Shown one piece after another: positions 44,130 through 55,280 of a stretch of DNA of 64,000 bases. Position 1 is the first letter of the stretch. Every line of letters starts with the position of its first letter. A program made the position numbers and the translations under genes. The DNA is taken from assembly GCF_905163445.1 (NCBI RefSeq), contig NC_053208.1, forward strand, positions 25,447,986 to 25,511,985, written 5' to 3'. Under the pieces are notes generated by a model. The model saw only the letters and a program-made list of their open reading frames with translations, made no database searches and was not told where the DNA came from. This DNA is from Pararge aegeria. Its lineage: Eukaryota > Arthropoda > Insecta > Lepidoptera > Nymphalidae.

Positions 44130-44440
44130 GCATAGTCACTCAGGGAAATGGAATGAGCGATGATCTGAGTATCTCTACGTGATCTAATGAGCAGATCCGA
44201 TAACCAAGTTCATTGACAAGTTTAAGCAAGTTGCGTGACTGCAGTAGCAATGCATGGAGTTCATAGCTCGGTTGACAGATGACCGTTTGGATTGCATGGT
44301 GTTGGAGTGGAGACCCTCTTATGGGAATCGCAGAGTTGTTTGGGGATCTAAACCCTCACGATGTGCAGATGACATAAAAATTAATGCACGCAGTCTCTGG
44401 CTCAAATCGTAGCGTGCAAAAGCTATAACTCTACAAAGAA
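44130..44440 (+). mobile_element. Degenerate RTE LINE C-terminal region
   Basis: GTGTTGGAGTGGAGACCC reads VLEWRP, and TCACGATGTGCAGATGACAT reads SRCADDI, matching the (L/R)EWRP...TRWxDDI motif. Upstream text (AATGGAATGAGCGATGATCT) matches the HxxxERxMIxVSLRD region poorly. Confidence 0.6.
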
Positions 44441-44489
44441 CCTATATCTACTAGTGGACATTCTGTGTAAAAATTATGATGTTATTCTT

Positions 44490-44762
44490 ATGATACTGCA
44501 ATTAAGTAATAAATAAGTATACTATGACAATACAAACATCGCCATCTAGCCGCAAAGTAAGCGTAGCTTGTGTTATGGGCACTAAGATGACTAATCTATA
44601 ATTTTTATGAATAATATACAGAAACACTTATAATATACATATGAACACCCAGACACTGAAAAACATTCATGTTCATCGCACAAGTATTTCCCAGTTGTGG
44701 AGATCGAATCCACAGCCTTTGACTCAGAAAGCAGGGGCGCTGCCCACTGCGCTAGTCGGCCA
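44490..44762 (-). repeat. tRNA-derived SINE, type 1
   Basis: The right end CCCACTGCGCTAGTCGGC and B-box complement GTGGAGATCGAATCCAC give the tRNA-like head on the minus strand. The left tail includes AAATAAGTATACTATGACAA, CGCCATCTAGCCGCAAAGTA and CTTATAATATACATATGAAC. Confidence 0.75.
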
Positions 44763-44764
44763 AT

Positions 44765-45095
44765 ATATATGTAATACTAGCTGTTGTCTACGTTTGATTT
44801 TGTTTTTTATGTGGCATTCAATTGACATTCAAGTATTCAGTATCGCTAAGCCTTAAATGAGGGGTTTGATGTTGTCCGCTGGGGAGTTCTGTCCTCTATC
44901 TCCAACTACATTCATCAGATCTGCACAAAGTTTTGGCAAAATTAAACACATATATTACTTAAAAAGTGTCCTATATTACTTCAAACACTTCCAAGAATAT
45001 GTGTACAAAGTTTCATTAGGGTCGGTTTAGTAGTTTTTGCGTAAAAGCGTAACAAACAAACTTACATTGACATTTATAATATTAGTAGGGATTAC
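44765..45095 (-). repeat. Family D repeat
   Basis: Left ACTAGCTGTTGTCTACGTTT, middle TAAGCCTTAAATGAGGGGTT and CTGTCCTCTATCTCCAACTA, right GTTTTTGCGTAAAAGCGTAA, CATTTATAATATTAGTAGGG. Close to 53157-53590. Confidence 0.75.
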
Positions 45096-45099
45096 TACT

Positions 45100-46140
45100 G
45101 CCAATAGTAGAATGTTAGCAATTGTAAATCTTTGACGCGACTGGTAAGCTGAAAAAGGACTGTAATAGTTAAAAGGCATTTGTGGTCATTATCAGCTCAT
45201 GACCGCTCGGAATGGCGTTCAAATTTTGATGTAAAGATGACGCCAGAATTGTTGCATATACTAGTCCAACCTTTTGATAAAGCTTACCTAATCACTCCGT
45301 ATGCATTTCCGCACATCGACGAGAAGTTCTTGCCATTACTCGGGGCCAGTGTCTGACTTTCCTCTGGTTTAACTCATTCGAGCGGCTGTCAGATATATTT
45401 ACTCTCGACAAGTAGGCCACTAGAAACAAACATAAGGTGCAGAGGTTACTTGTGTGTACTTTAATAGACTGTCGGTTAACTAAAGTTATTACATTCTTAT
45501 CTAAGGAGATTCCTAGGCACACGTGAACCGTTCACCAATAGCTATTATATAATAGTTGGCATAATGTTTTTTTTCTACAGACTCCAGGTTTAGTGAAAAC
45601 GGGCATAAGTGGATTTAAGAAGATTTTTTGCAAATTAACAAGGTATATGTTTGAGTGGGTTCTTAGTATACTAACTATATAGTACTTAGATAGTTTAGAT
45701 TCACAGTAAGAGATAGTAAGTGGCGCTGCGATCGTGATTTAGACATTATTTTTTAAGTTTTACTCATACGAAATTATGTATTTGAGTTTGTCCCTATAGT
45801 CCATATAGTTTGGGAATAAAAGTAGAGCCGGTAGGTGGCGCTGCAATAGGTTCTAGGTTTTTACGGTACGGTAATAACCTATTTGGTGCAGACAAAGTTG
45901 CGCGTGTCAGCTAGTTTTAGTATAAATTTTTATGCTATTAAAGCAGTAAAATACTTTTTATTTTATTCGAATCTGGAATCTGACCTCAAAATTATCACGG
46001 CTATAAATAAATGCGAAAGTTGCTTTTTACTAAACTCGGCACAGATATCGGTTATACTTTGAAATAGTACGTAGGTTTTGAATTCCTGGGGGACTAAAGC
46101 GGTGACTAAAGCGGACGAAATTAAAGACAAAATTTTTTTT
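45100..46140. other. No gene recognised
   Basis: A 76-codon minus frame (45292-45522) has no motif I know. Near 45715-45845 the phrase GTAAGTGGCGCTGCGATCG recurs as GTAGGTGGCGCTGCAATAG, suggesting another repeat. Confidence 0.35.
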
Positions 46141-46144
46141 TATT

Positions 46145-46255
46145 CCTCTACAAGTTAGCCCTTGACTGCAATCTCACCTGGTGGTAAGTGATGACGCAGT
46201 CTAAGATCATAGCGGGCTAATCTGTTAGGGAGTATGGTATTGATACCCCTTGTGT
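46145..46255 (+). repeat. Family G repeat, 5' part
   Basis: CTACAAGTTAGCCCTTGACT, CACCTGGTGGTAAGTGATGA, GTTAGGGAGTATGGTATTG. Confidence 0.6.
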
Positions 46256-46264
46256 GATAACCTT

Positions 46265-46415
46265 CATGGTCTTGTTTTTAGTGTCTGGTTTTTATTTTAT
46301 AAGTATTTATGTATATAATCTGTACAAATATTCATCACCATCTTAGTACCCATAACACAAGCTTCGCTTATTTGTGGCTAGATGGCGATGTGTGTATTGA
46401 CGTAGTACATTTATA
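46265..46415 (+). repeat. SINE type 1, tail half
   Basis: GTGTCTGGTTTTTATTTTAT, CACCATCTTAGTACCCATAA, GGCTAGATGGCGATGTGTGT: the complement of the tail of the copy at 44490. Confidence 0.55.
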
Positions 46416-46429
46416 ATTCCTTTGTATGT

Positions 46430-47200
46430 GAGGTATGTGCATTGCAGTGAGGTATTAATAGCTAGAAACGATGGCGAACAATAAAATATTTAAAGGACCA
46501 AAACAATAAGTAGAAAAGCCCAGGCAATAAAATCGATAAATTGTCGAACCAATCGTGTGCCGGTTACAGATGTGTGCAGCGAGGTTACGAGCACTGCGCA
46601 TGTCAGCTACGCGACTAAAAATAAGTGTATTTTAAATATTTTATCACAACTACTTACACGTCATGCTTCATTTTGATATATCGTAATGAATTCTTCATCA
46701 CCTTAGCTTGACTCCCATGCATAGTTTATAGAAACAAACACCGTTAACACACAGTACTACTTCCAATTTACGGAGCATTGGAAGATACTGTTAACATGGC
46801 GGCGAACCTCGTATACACTGAAGCACAGAGAAAAGTAATAAGGCGTAAAAAGTACAAGATTGGGCATTCTTAGAGACACGTGACACCTTTTTTTATGACT
46901 CGTAGAGCCTTGCTTTTTTAGGGGATTGATATTATACACTTGTGATACAATTTTATATACCTTTAGTATAAAATTTAGTAAAAGTATCAGTTACATAGGT
47001 ATAGAACTAAAAGAGTGCAAAAAAAGCACAATAGACGGCGCCACAAGATTTTTTTTCTTCTAGTTAATACTTTTGAACGAAAGTTGCTTTGTATTCGACC
47101 TGCAATTTTATTTAAATCCTATTTAACTAGCGAATTGCAAAGGTGCCTTTAAGCAACTTTCCAAAAACTATGTGCCATGCCACAAAACAATTTGTCGTTC
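46430..47200. other. No gene recognised
   Basis: Short AT-rich frames only. The text at 47030-47110 (ACGGCGCCACAAGATTTTTT, TCGACCTGCAATTTTATTT) recurs at 49565-49650, so it belongs to a dispersed repeat. Confidence 0.35.
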
Positions 47201-47223
47201 CAGTACGATACCGCGTAGAAACC

Positions 47224-47285
47224 GATTAGGGGTATAATATAACTGCCTTAGTCATCACTCACGCAGTTATATTATACCTCTAATC
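47224..47285. repeat. 23 bp inverted repeat, one mismatch
   Basis: 47224-47246 pairs with 47263-47285 around 16 nt. The left arm lies in family G sequence (CGATTAGGGGTATAATATAA). Confidence 0.9.
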
Positions 47286-47289
47286 TAGT

Positions 47290-47405
47290 TTTGTAAGGAT
47301 AGGCATTTTAAGAGTTATAAAAAGCCTACCCTTAAGTATTTATAACTCGTACTGGAGATTTTCTTCATTTTATATCATATGCATCCATCTATGCATGCCA
47401 CTGGA
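47290..47405. mobile_element. hAT-like MITE, right half
   Basis: AAGGATAGGCATTTTAAGAG, TAAGTATTTATAACTCGTAC, ending ATCTATGCATGCCACTGGAC. Confidence 0.6.
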
Positions 47406-47462
47406 CCGAGGCAGTTATATTATACCCTAATCTACGCGGTATCGTACCGGAACGATACATGG

Positions 47463-47600
47463 TTTGGTAAGGATAAGAATTTCAAGAGTTATAAAAAGCC
47501 GATTATAAAGTATTTATAACTCGTACTGAAGATTTTCTTCATTTTATATCACCTGCATACCCTGTGCATACAGATGGTATGCACAGGGTATGCAGGTCGC
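47463..47600. mobile_element. hAT-like MITE, damaged, ending in a snap-back
   Basis: Same body as above (AAGGATAAGAATTTCAAGAG, GATTTTCTTCATTTTATATC). The expected terminus is replaced by a perfect 21 bp palindrome, 47551-47571 against 47577-47597. Confidence 0.65.
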
Positions 47601-47814
47601 CCACCCCTTTGTCTTACCCCTGACAAGTTAGCTCGCTAGCATTCACTTTACGGTATCACCACTTACTTACCAAGTGAGACAGTCAAGGCTAAGTTTTAGT
47701 AGAATAAAATACCTCCTTCATTAGCCAGTAACAGTCTACGAGAAACCCAAGGGGTGCAAAATTTGCTACGCCACTATTTTTTTTCTCGCCAATAAGCCTC
47801 TATTCCTTTAAATA

Positions 47815-48115
47815 TTAAATTCAAATTCAAATTCAAAATTCATTTATTCATGTAGGCCTATCACAGGCACTTATGAAGCGTTCATACATATGTTTACATA
47901 ATTGTAAGGGGATGGTGATAACTTCGTTCGCCAACTTTACCTAAAGCTAAGAAGGTTCCAAACGCGCCCTGGTCCAAGAAGAGCTCACAAAAAACTTAGC
48001 CGGGTACATTTTTTTTTGTTTATCACTATCTCACAGTTAATTTATACTAAGCTAAGAAGCTGGAGCAATTTACACCCAAGCTTTTTTATCGTTTAAGTAA
48101 TCCTTAATATTATCA
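47815..48115 (-). mobile_element. LINE-C 3' end, reverse
   Basis: AAATTCAAATTCAAATTCAA and CATGTAGGCCTATCACAGGC, GGGGATGGTGATAACTTCGT, AACGCGCCCTGGTCCAAGAA, TTATCACTATCTCACAGTTA, ending near CACCCAAGCTTTTTTATCG. Confidence 0.8.
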
Positions 48116-48119
48116 CTAA

Positions 48120-48700
48120 CATGGCGAGTTAGGTTCCTAATGAATCGTCTTTTGAGAGGTCCATGGGAGTTGGTGTCATGCGTAATACAATAATTTCGGT
48201 CACTGGATCTAGCATAGAAATTATCTAGCCTCTGCACTCTCGAGCGCTGTGGTTATACAGTGGAAGGTCCCAGGATTGATCCACATTGATCCTTCACCGA
48301 ATCGGTTATTAGAGGTTTTAATATCTTAAAAAACCTAGAAAGGAAATGCAGCGCTACCCACCAGGTCAAGTTTTATTTCCAAACTATGCAAGACGCTGCC
48401 GGGCGGCCCGCTGCATTTTTCTTGCTTTTTGCGTTTCTATACCCGTCGCAACTTCTAAGCGATATGTTCAATTTGAATAATTTAAAAAGGAATTTGCATG
48501 TTTATAATAAAAATTTATATATATTAATTATTTTTTGAGATAAGGATTAATAGCATAATAGGAATGTCAACATCTTACGATTGTATCATCAATAATTTTC
48601 GCGGCGTACGCCAGTAAAACTGTAAATCGGTATGTCATGTTTAGAAAACATCGTTAAACTTCAGCTAATTTACAGAAAACTATAGTAAAATATACACTAA
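48120..48700. other. No gene recognised
   Basis: 48180-48300 contains a weak tRNA-like phrase (AGGTCCCAGGATTGATCCAC). Otherwise AT-rich. Confidence 0.35.
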
Positions 48701-48990
48701 AACCATCCATCCATACATACATCAATCCTCACAAATTCACTCACTTTCGCATTTATAATATTAGTAGGATGGTACGCATGCATTCGATCGTTGTACCATA
48801 TACCTCGCGACTTGCTGGTATCTGTGAAGAGTTAGGTCCTTTATCTCCGACGATATTTATCAGATCTTCATTAAAATTAAACTATACATGCACGGAGCAA
48901 TGAAGTAAAATTTTCATCCCGTTTCCCGGAAGAAACTAATTATTTATCGGGATAAAAAGTATCCTATATGTTGTAGTGAGTAGTGATAGT
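48700..48990 (-). repeat. Family D repeats, two joined reverse copies
   Basis: TTTCGCATTTATAATATTAG ends one copy. From about 48765 a second matches the complement of 63180-63480 (GCATGCATTCGATCGTTGTA, CCTTTATCTCCGACGATATT, CGTTTCCCGGAAGAAACTAA). Confidence 0.6.
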
Positions 48991-48999
48991 GATAAGAAC

Positions 49000-49165
49000 A
49001 TTCGTAAACCTAAAACTAAATCTACGAGGGTTCGAAGCGCGCCCTGGTCTAATGAGCCTTTAACAAACTTAGCCGGGTGTTCTTTCTGTTATCACTATCT
49101 CACATTGTCATTTGAAAATATTTAAGAAGCTAGCTAGTTATCTATAGTTTACGTAATCCCTTATA
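49000..49165 (-). mobile_element. LINE-C 3' fragment, reverse
   Basis: CTACGAGGGTTCGAAGCGCG, CCCTGGTCTAATGAGCC, TTAGCCGGGTGTTCTTTC, TATCACTATCTCACATTGTC. Confidence 0.65.
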
Positions 49166-49239
49166 CTATAACACGAAGTTTAGCATCTAACGTTATTCCT
49201 AGAAAAAACCTTCTTGTTGTATAACGATTTTTCGTTCCA

Positions 49240-49370
49240 GTACGATTCCAAGTAAAACCGATAATAAATATTGGGTTTCATAACTCCCTATAATATATAT
49301 AACCATCTTAGACTGTATCACTTACCAGCACGTGAGATTGTAGTCAAAGGCTAACTTGTAGTGGAATAAA
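49240..49370 (-). repeat. Family G repeat, reverse
   Basis: TACGATTCCAAGTAAAACCG, AACTCCCTATAATATATATA, CATCTTAGACTGTATCACTT, GGCTAACTTGTAGTGGAATA. Confidence 0.6.
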
Positions 49371-49564
49371 ATGAGACGAGGTAGCGCAAAAATCTTAAAA
49401 ATTACAAAGATTGAATTAAAATGAAATAGTTATATGTTCAGCACCCATACCATACGTCAGTGTCCTTAATATGCTTCAACATTAAAAATGACTATCCCAA
49501 TCAATCGGGAAAACAGTTGCTTAATCTAAAACTACTCAGTACAGTACAGTACTCAAAAATACAA

Positions 49565-49800
49565 AAAACGGCGCCATAAGACGTTTTATTATCTTTTCGT
49601 TGATACTTTAGTTTGTATTCAGCCCGCAATTTATTTCAATCCTAATAAACTAGCGAATTTCAAAGGTACCTTTAAAATCATCGTCGAACCAACCTTACAA
49701 AAAAGACGTGCCATGCTACAAAAAAATTCAGCGTTCCGGTACGATACCGCGTAGAAACCGATTAGGTGTATAATATAATTGCCGTACAAGTTAGCTTGCT
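49565..49800. repeat. Dispersed repeat with family G end
   Basis: AACGGCGCCATAAGACGTTT and ATTCAGCCCGCAATTTATTT match 47030-47110. It continues to CGTTCCGGTACGATACCGCG, TAGAAACCGATTAGGTGTAT, as at 47200-47240. Confidence 0.5.
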
Positions 49801-49941
49801 ACCTTTATATGCTGTATCTTTCTTGTTTCTTTGTTTCTTTAATAAGCTAATGCAGTATTCATAAGTACCAAAAAAGACGACTATAAGAGATCTCATCGTG
49901 CTCAAAGTGAACAAGGGTAGCAGCAGAAATTCCAAGATATC

Positions 49942-50105
49942 AAATTCAAATTCAAAATTTATTTATTTCAAGTAGGCCTACTTTATAAGCACTTTTGAAA
50001 CGTCAAGCCAGTTTTTTTGTAGTGACTCTACCACCGGTTCGGAAGGCACTTTCTACTGAGAAGAGCCGGCAAGAAACTCAGCAGATTTATTATCATATCA
50101 AATTC
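49942..50105 (-). mobile_element. LINE-J 3' end, reverse
   Basis: CAAATTCAAATTCAAAATTT, ATTTCAAGTAGGCCTACTTT, AAGCACTTTTGAAACGTCAA, CTCTACCACCGGTTCGGAAG, GAAGAGCCGGCAAGAAACTC. Confidence 0.8.
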
Positions 50106-50239
50106 GATGTCAGATTTGCTACTATCTACTCTCAAACGCCAACTACTCTCTGCAGCTTAGCAAAAGTAATAAACCCTGAAAAGGTAAGACATGCAAACAA
50201 AATTAGAAATTATAACTAAAAAATCCCAATTAACAACGG

Positions 50240-50900
50240 TAATAGTGATACTTTAATTTATAATAGATATATGCCTACCTAAAGCGTTAACATCGCTTTT
50301 TCCTATTCAATAACGTTAATTGCTGCGAAGTTCTCCAGGTACCACCGTTAGCTCAATCGATTGATTGAGTTATATTTATTTTTTTATTGTGGCAGCTCCT
50401 TATTGTGACAAGAATAAATTGCTTAGCAACAAGTGATCGAATAGCGATCCGTGTAATACGTAATATTTTGGAGCTCTTAAATATTATCATTCTCAGTTTC
50501 ACATCATCAAATTGTGCTTGCCAAAAGATATACACAAATTACTATGAAAATATCCAAATCGCTATAAGTGTATTTATTATATTTGAAGATTTCCCCGGAT
50601 TTTTCCAGGATTCCGCAAAATTTATCTTAACCTGATGACAATGATTTCAAGCGTCCCCACCTCAGGAAACAAAAAACCGTTTCTAACAAAAAAAGAGTTT
50701 ATGAAATCAGTTAATAAATGAAAATAAATTGTCTGCTAAGGCATATTACCGGTTTTGAAATTTTACAGTTTCAGTGCGAACTGATCAAAAATGTTTATAA
50801 AGTATCCTTTAAAAGAAAGTACTTTCATTTGAGCATAAATTAAAAGTCTTTTTAATTGATTAATATCTAACAAATTATCTATTCACGAAATCATGTTTCA
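50240..50900. other. AT-rich DNA, no gene seen
   Basis: Overlapping opposite frames around 50353-50635 (60 and 82 codons) have no motif. Confidence 0.4.
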
Positions 50901-50929
50901 TGTAGATATTACAGAGTAATTGGTAGAAA

Positions 50930-52010
50930 ACTCTCGAAGCTCCAATCGATCCGAGCCACCCCGTCTACAGTCGCAGAACTGAGGGGGGCATGAGGGAAGG
51001 GGGGAATGGAGGAAAAGCGGGGCTACGGGGAGAGGGGTGCATCCGAATGATATAGACCGCTTGTATGCAAACGGGTCCAGTTTAGCTCCGCGCGGTAAAC
51101 AGCACCGTTCCGTGTGCACGTTGCCACTTACTGACTAGGTTCTAAGTAGTTACCAATGGGTAAGTTTTTAAGTTTATTTCTGCTTCTCGTTTATGTTTAT
51201 GTGTCGAGTGCCTAGCGGAATATGTTTTTTGGTTTTTTGTTCCGTTGTTTGACAACGCCTTATGGTAACATCGTTTCCTTATGTATAAAGAAATACAGAT
51301 GATTTCTGATTGGTATGATTTTTCGCGAGATTGCTCAACTTATTTGTTGATCTGAAGAAACACATGTTGATTCATTATGCATTCTTCCAAATACAAGTGG
51401 CTCCGACCGACTCAACAAGTGTCACTAACGCGGCCCAGTGTTCAACTTAGCAAATGGTGATCCGATAAACAACTACGCCTCAATAGGATTACAGACGATA
51501 TTAGTTCGATTCAAATCAACCAAACGTTAAATATTATATTTTTTTTTAAAGAGTATATTAAAAATTTGGATGCCAGTTCTAATTAGCATTTAGATTTACT
51601 AACTTCTATAACATGAGGTTGTACAATATTAGTTCAGCCTATTTATATACTTGTGGTACATCATACATTATTTCCTGTAAGAAATCAATATTCGATAAGT
51701 AACAAATATAGGTAAGCTGAAATGCGCATGTAATTGTGAGAACTGCCCAGTGCGCAGGTCAGAATGATACTCCTACCTATATCTGGAACAAAGACGGTAT
51801 CAAAATCAATAAAATGATATTCGGCAATAACAAAATTAGAGATATGCAATACAATTTAAAAAAAAAGTACATACTGCCTTTTTTGAACACTATGAGGGGT
51901 GTTTTAAGTTTAACGATGTGTGTGTATCAGTGTGTCTGTATGTGGAGTTGTAAACGAATGGGCTGATTTTGATTTGGTTTTTTTTCTGTTTGAAAACTGT
52001 CGTGATTGAT
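50930..52010 (+). mobile_element. Element I, copy 3
   Basis: CCAATCGATCCGAGCC, G-rich leader, GGTGCATCCGAATGATATAG, CGCGGTAAACAGCACCG, then CCAATGG before GTAAGTT. Later ATTATGCATTCTTCCAAATA, GTGTCACTAACGCGGCCCAG, AACAACTACGCCTCAATAGG, AATCAATATTCGATAAG, GTGCGCAGGTCAGAATG. Order is identical to copy 1. Confidence 0.65.
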
Positions 52011-52029
52011 ATGATTCTTACTTATCCTC

Positions 52030-52182
52030 ATATATATATTTCTTGTGTGCGTGTGTATGTCACTGAACTCCTCCTAAACGGCTGGACCGATTTGAATTAA
52101 TTTTTCGGTATGCGTTTGGGTGGCACCCTGGATGGTTTAGATTCACAAATCAACCCGCCAGATGGCGCTGGGGTCAGCTAGT
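52030..52182 (+). repeat. Family E repeat, full length
   Basis: ATATATATTTCTTGTGTGCG, CTCCTCCTAAACGGCTGGAC, GGGTGGCACCCTGGATGGTT and GATGGCGCTGGGGTCAGCTA then GTAG. Confidence 0.7.
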
Positions 52183-52189
52183 AGCTATA

Positions 52190-52645
52190 TATATATGAAA
52201 TCTTTTGTGGCGTTCTTATATTATCAGCTTATTTCCTACTTGACAAAAGAGTCTTGTATCATGAGATATTGATTTGGGTGTACAGTTAATTCAGTGGTAT
52301 ACACATCCTCAGAAATTTAAACCAGATATAGCGTGTTGGGGCTCATAAGAATTCCCTCTATGAGTAGGTATTAGTTATTATCACTGTATGGGAATCTCAG
52401 GTTGACATCGTGTTGTTCGGCCACGCCCATGGACTCTAACATCAAGTGCGATAGTGATTTCTTTTGCTACACAAGGCTGTCATCATAGGTACCACACCTT
52501 AGACGAAAATAATGAAGATGCACAAATGGGCTGTTTCTTGTTATAAGATCGACCACCCTCTCTTAATATGTCGACAAAGTTTCATTATCTCATAGTTGGT
52601 ATTATACGCCTTTAGTGTTAGTGTATACATCTTTTGTATGGATAT
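52190..52645. other. No gene recognised
   Basis: Unique-looking AT-rich sequence with no supported feature. Confidence 0.4.
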
Positions 52646-52649
52646 CGGA

Positions 52650-53155
52650 ATTCAAAATTCAAAATTCATTTATTTCAAGTAGGCCTATTATAAGCACTTT
52701 TGAAACGTCAAGTCTGTCTGTTTGTGTGGCGCTACCATCTGTTCGGAAGGCAGATTCTACCGAGAAGAAGCCGCCAAGAAACTCAGCAGTTGCTCTTTTC
52801 CAACATCAACAATTTACATTTTACATTTAAACATTAATTTTTCTATCTTGTGAGAGATGAAAGCGGATGCTTCCAAGCCACCTTGTCATTAAGAAATTCA
52901 TCAATTGTATAGTAACCTCGCAGTAATAAATTTTTTTTAACATATTCTTTAAATTTATGCATTAGTAGGTCCAAAATTACCTTAGGAATCATATTATAAA
53001 ACCGTCTACTCAATCGCACAAATGACCCCTGTACCTTTCGTAGACGATATGAGATGTCACTAAATTATGACCATTTCTTGTAAGTCGACTGTTTATATCC
53101 ACTTTTTTATAAAGACTAATAATATGTTGTCTTACTAATACATTATGATTATAAA
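52650..53155 (-). mobile_element. LINE-J 3' half, reverse
   Basis: The tail motif at the left (TTTATTTCAAGTAGGCCTAT, CTACCATCTGTTCGGAAGGC, GCCGCCAAGAAACTCAGCAG) continues leftward into LINE-J coding debris on the complement (phrases of the SLRKVQxSFVRLSxRFYNxI type near 53000-53060). Confidence 0.75.
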
Positions 53156-53156
53156 T

Positions 53157-53590
53157 AGACTAGCTGTTGCCCGCGACTACGTCTGCGTTTGTTTTTTTTT
53201 TTTTTGAAGTGGCATTCTTTTGGCATTTAAGTATTCAGTATCGCTAAGCCTTAAATGAGGGGTTTGCTGCTGTCCGCTGAGGAGTTCCGTCCTCTATCTC
53301 CAACTACATGCATCAGATCTGCACAAAATTTTGGTATTGGTATAACCTCTATAGTACAAAAATAATTATTTGGTTATAATTTTTTTGGAGTTATGGTGTA
53401 AAATCGTCAAACACTTTCATCCCCACTCCCATTGGAACCGAGCTTAATTTAGGGATAAAAAGTACCCTATATTACTTCTAACACTCCCAAAAATATGAGT
53501 ACAAAGTTTCATGAGGATCGGTTTAGTAGTTTTTGCGTGAAAGCGAAACAAACAAACTTACATTGAAATTTATAATATTAGTAGGGATAG
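53157..53590 (-). repeat. Family D repeat, near full length
   Basis: GACTAGCTGTTGCCCGCGAC at the left, GCTAAGCCTTAAATGAGGGG, TCCGTCCTCTATCTCCAACT, GGATAAAAAGTACCCTATAT, TTTGCGTGAAAGCGAAACAA, TTTATAATATTAGTAGGGAT at the right. Confidence 0.8.
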
Positions 53591-53626
53591 GGATAGGGAT
53601 AGGGATAAGGATAGGGATAGGGATTG
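53580..53626. repeat. (GGATAG)n hexamer repeat
   Basis: About seven copies of GGGATA, one changed to AGGATA, growing out of the 3' end of the family D element. Confidence 0.9.
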
Positions 53627-53765
53627 TGAAGCTACAGTAAGTATACCTATTTCTTTAAACATTTCACGGAGGGATTCGCGTGATTTAAGTTTATATATTG
53701 ATCGTACAGCTCTTTTCTGCATCCTGTTAGGTATGATAGGTTCTGACCCTACCACCTTCAACTCT
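53627..53765 (-). mobile_element. LINE-J fragment, reverse
   Basis: The minus frame reads MQKRAVRSIYKLKSRESLR and FKEIGILTVASQ, the diagnostic C-terminal stretch of this jockey/CR1-like LINE. Confidence 0.8.
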
Positions 53766-53779
53766 ACCCTACCCTATTG

Positions 53780-54030
53780 TTGCTTTGATGCCAGTGAGTC
53801 TTCTTTTTAATTACCTGGTTCCCAATCGCGTCCTTTGATTAACCTTAAGGTAATGTCATTGGACGCAGCAAGGTTCTGGAATGCCCTTCCAGCGTCCATT
53901 TTCCCCAGTACTTACAGTATGATTACCTTCAAATCAAGAGTGAATAGGCATCTTTTAGGCAAGCGCGCTCCATCTTAGGTTGCATGATCACTTACCATCA
54001 GGTGTGATTGCAGTCAAGCGCTCGTCTATA
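53780..54030 (+). mobile_element. LINE 3' coding scrap
   Basis: AAGGTTCTGGAATGCCCTTC, CCAGCGTCCATTTTCCCCAG and CTTCAAATCAAGAGTGAATA read WNALPASxFPxTxxxxFKSRVNRHL, a common LINE protein end. GATCACTTACCATCAGGTGT and GATTGCAGTCAAGCGCTCGT form the tail. Confidence 0.6.
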
Positions 54031-54299
54031 AACATTGAAAAAAATATGTTTTTAAGGGTATGGAGCAGTCCTGTATGAGTTGTAAGATTATGCTGCTACT
54101 AACCAGAACTCGGGGAGTTTGGGGAATAGGGAGGAATATTGGTTACAGAGGACTGATCACCCGTTTGGCAATGGCAGTCGCCCACTCAAAAAAAAAAAAA
54201 ACCAGAGCTCGGAATACCGGTACGACTATATGTTATGATTTGTTACCGGTCTGTTTGCCATGGCTGTTGCTGATGTTGTGATGCCAACGCACTCTGCTT

Positions 54300-55085
54300 G
54301 GAAGAAATATTCAAAATTCAAATTCAAATCAATATATTCTTTATTAATGTAGGCCTATTACAGGTGTTTATGAAGCTATCATACATTCCTACATGTTGAT
54401 ATAATTGTGAGGTAATGGTGATAAATTCATTCGCCAACTTAAACCTTAAGCTACGAGGGTTTAAAACGCGCTCTTGTCCGAGATGAGCCCACATCGAACT
54501 TAGCCGGGTATATTTTTGGTATCACTATTTCACAGTCAATAATTTAGCTATGAAGTTTTCAGTTCAATTTACACCCAAGATTTTTATCGTGTAATTTTTT
54601 TTTATGCCGTGATTGTCCTTAGAAATGTAAGGTAACTGAGGAACAGAAACATACAGAACAGAAAAGGAACAGAAAATACAGATCCCTGAGTGACTCCTAT
54701 TTTTACAAATAACCTGACCGCTTTCCATTCACGTCAACTTTTTAACTTCTCTCATTAACATAGGCAATCATTAGATCTTAACCCCGAATGCCGTAGTGGT
54801 GTAGTTTTCTGATTAACGTCTTATATTGAACACAATCTAAAGCCTTGGAAAAGTCACAGAAGACGCCAAGTGCGTCACGTTCTCCTCCCAGGATTCAAAT
54901 ATATTTTTGATTAAATCAACACCAGCGTCGAATGTTGAGCAAAACGCAAGCACTGTAAAACTAAATTGCTTCGGAGGCAATAAATTGTTCTTATTCAAAT
55001 GGTTAAGTTTTTCAAAGATTTTACTGAGACTGGGTGGTACAGATATTGATCTAAAGTTTGAAAGGTCGGTAGTATTACCCGATTA
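54300..55085 (-). mobile_element. LINE-C, internally deleted, reverse
   Basis: The left end is the 3' tail (AATTCAAATTCAAATC, AATGTAGGCCTATTACAGG, AGGTAATGGTGATAAATTCA). From ~54640 the complement encodes a reverse-transcriptase block: VFCDFSKAFDCVQYKTLI and RKLHHYGIRG near 54790-54880. The region between RT and tail is missing. Confidence 0.75.
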
Positions 55086-55164
55086 GAACAAAGAAACTAG
55101 TTAACTATGGTTACATCAAATCAGGAAACACACCACAGTTGCTCTTTTAATATCTATCTTGAAG

Positions 55165-55280
55165 AAATATTCGTCATCTTAGTAAAAATAACTACTATAA
55201 CACAAGCTACACTTTCTTTAGGGCTAGATAGTGATGTGTATATTGTCGTAGTATATTCATTTATTTCTTATTTATTTACT
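55165..55280 (+). repeat. SINE type 1 tail fragment
   Basis: CGTCATCTTAGTAAAAATAA, GGGCTAGATAGTGATGTGTA, GTCGTAGTATATTCATTTAT. Confidence 0.5.

Noticed and set aside
49995..50219. Plus frame with SRQETQ-type text
   Set aside because: It is the antisense of the LINE-J 3' tail; the same frame appears at 52615 and 57525 for the same reason.
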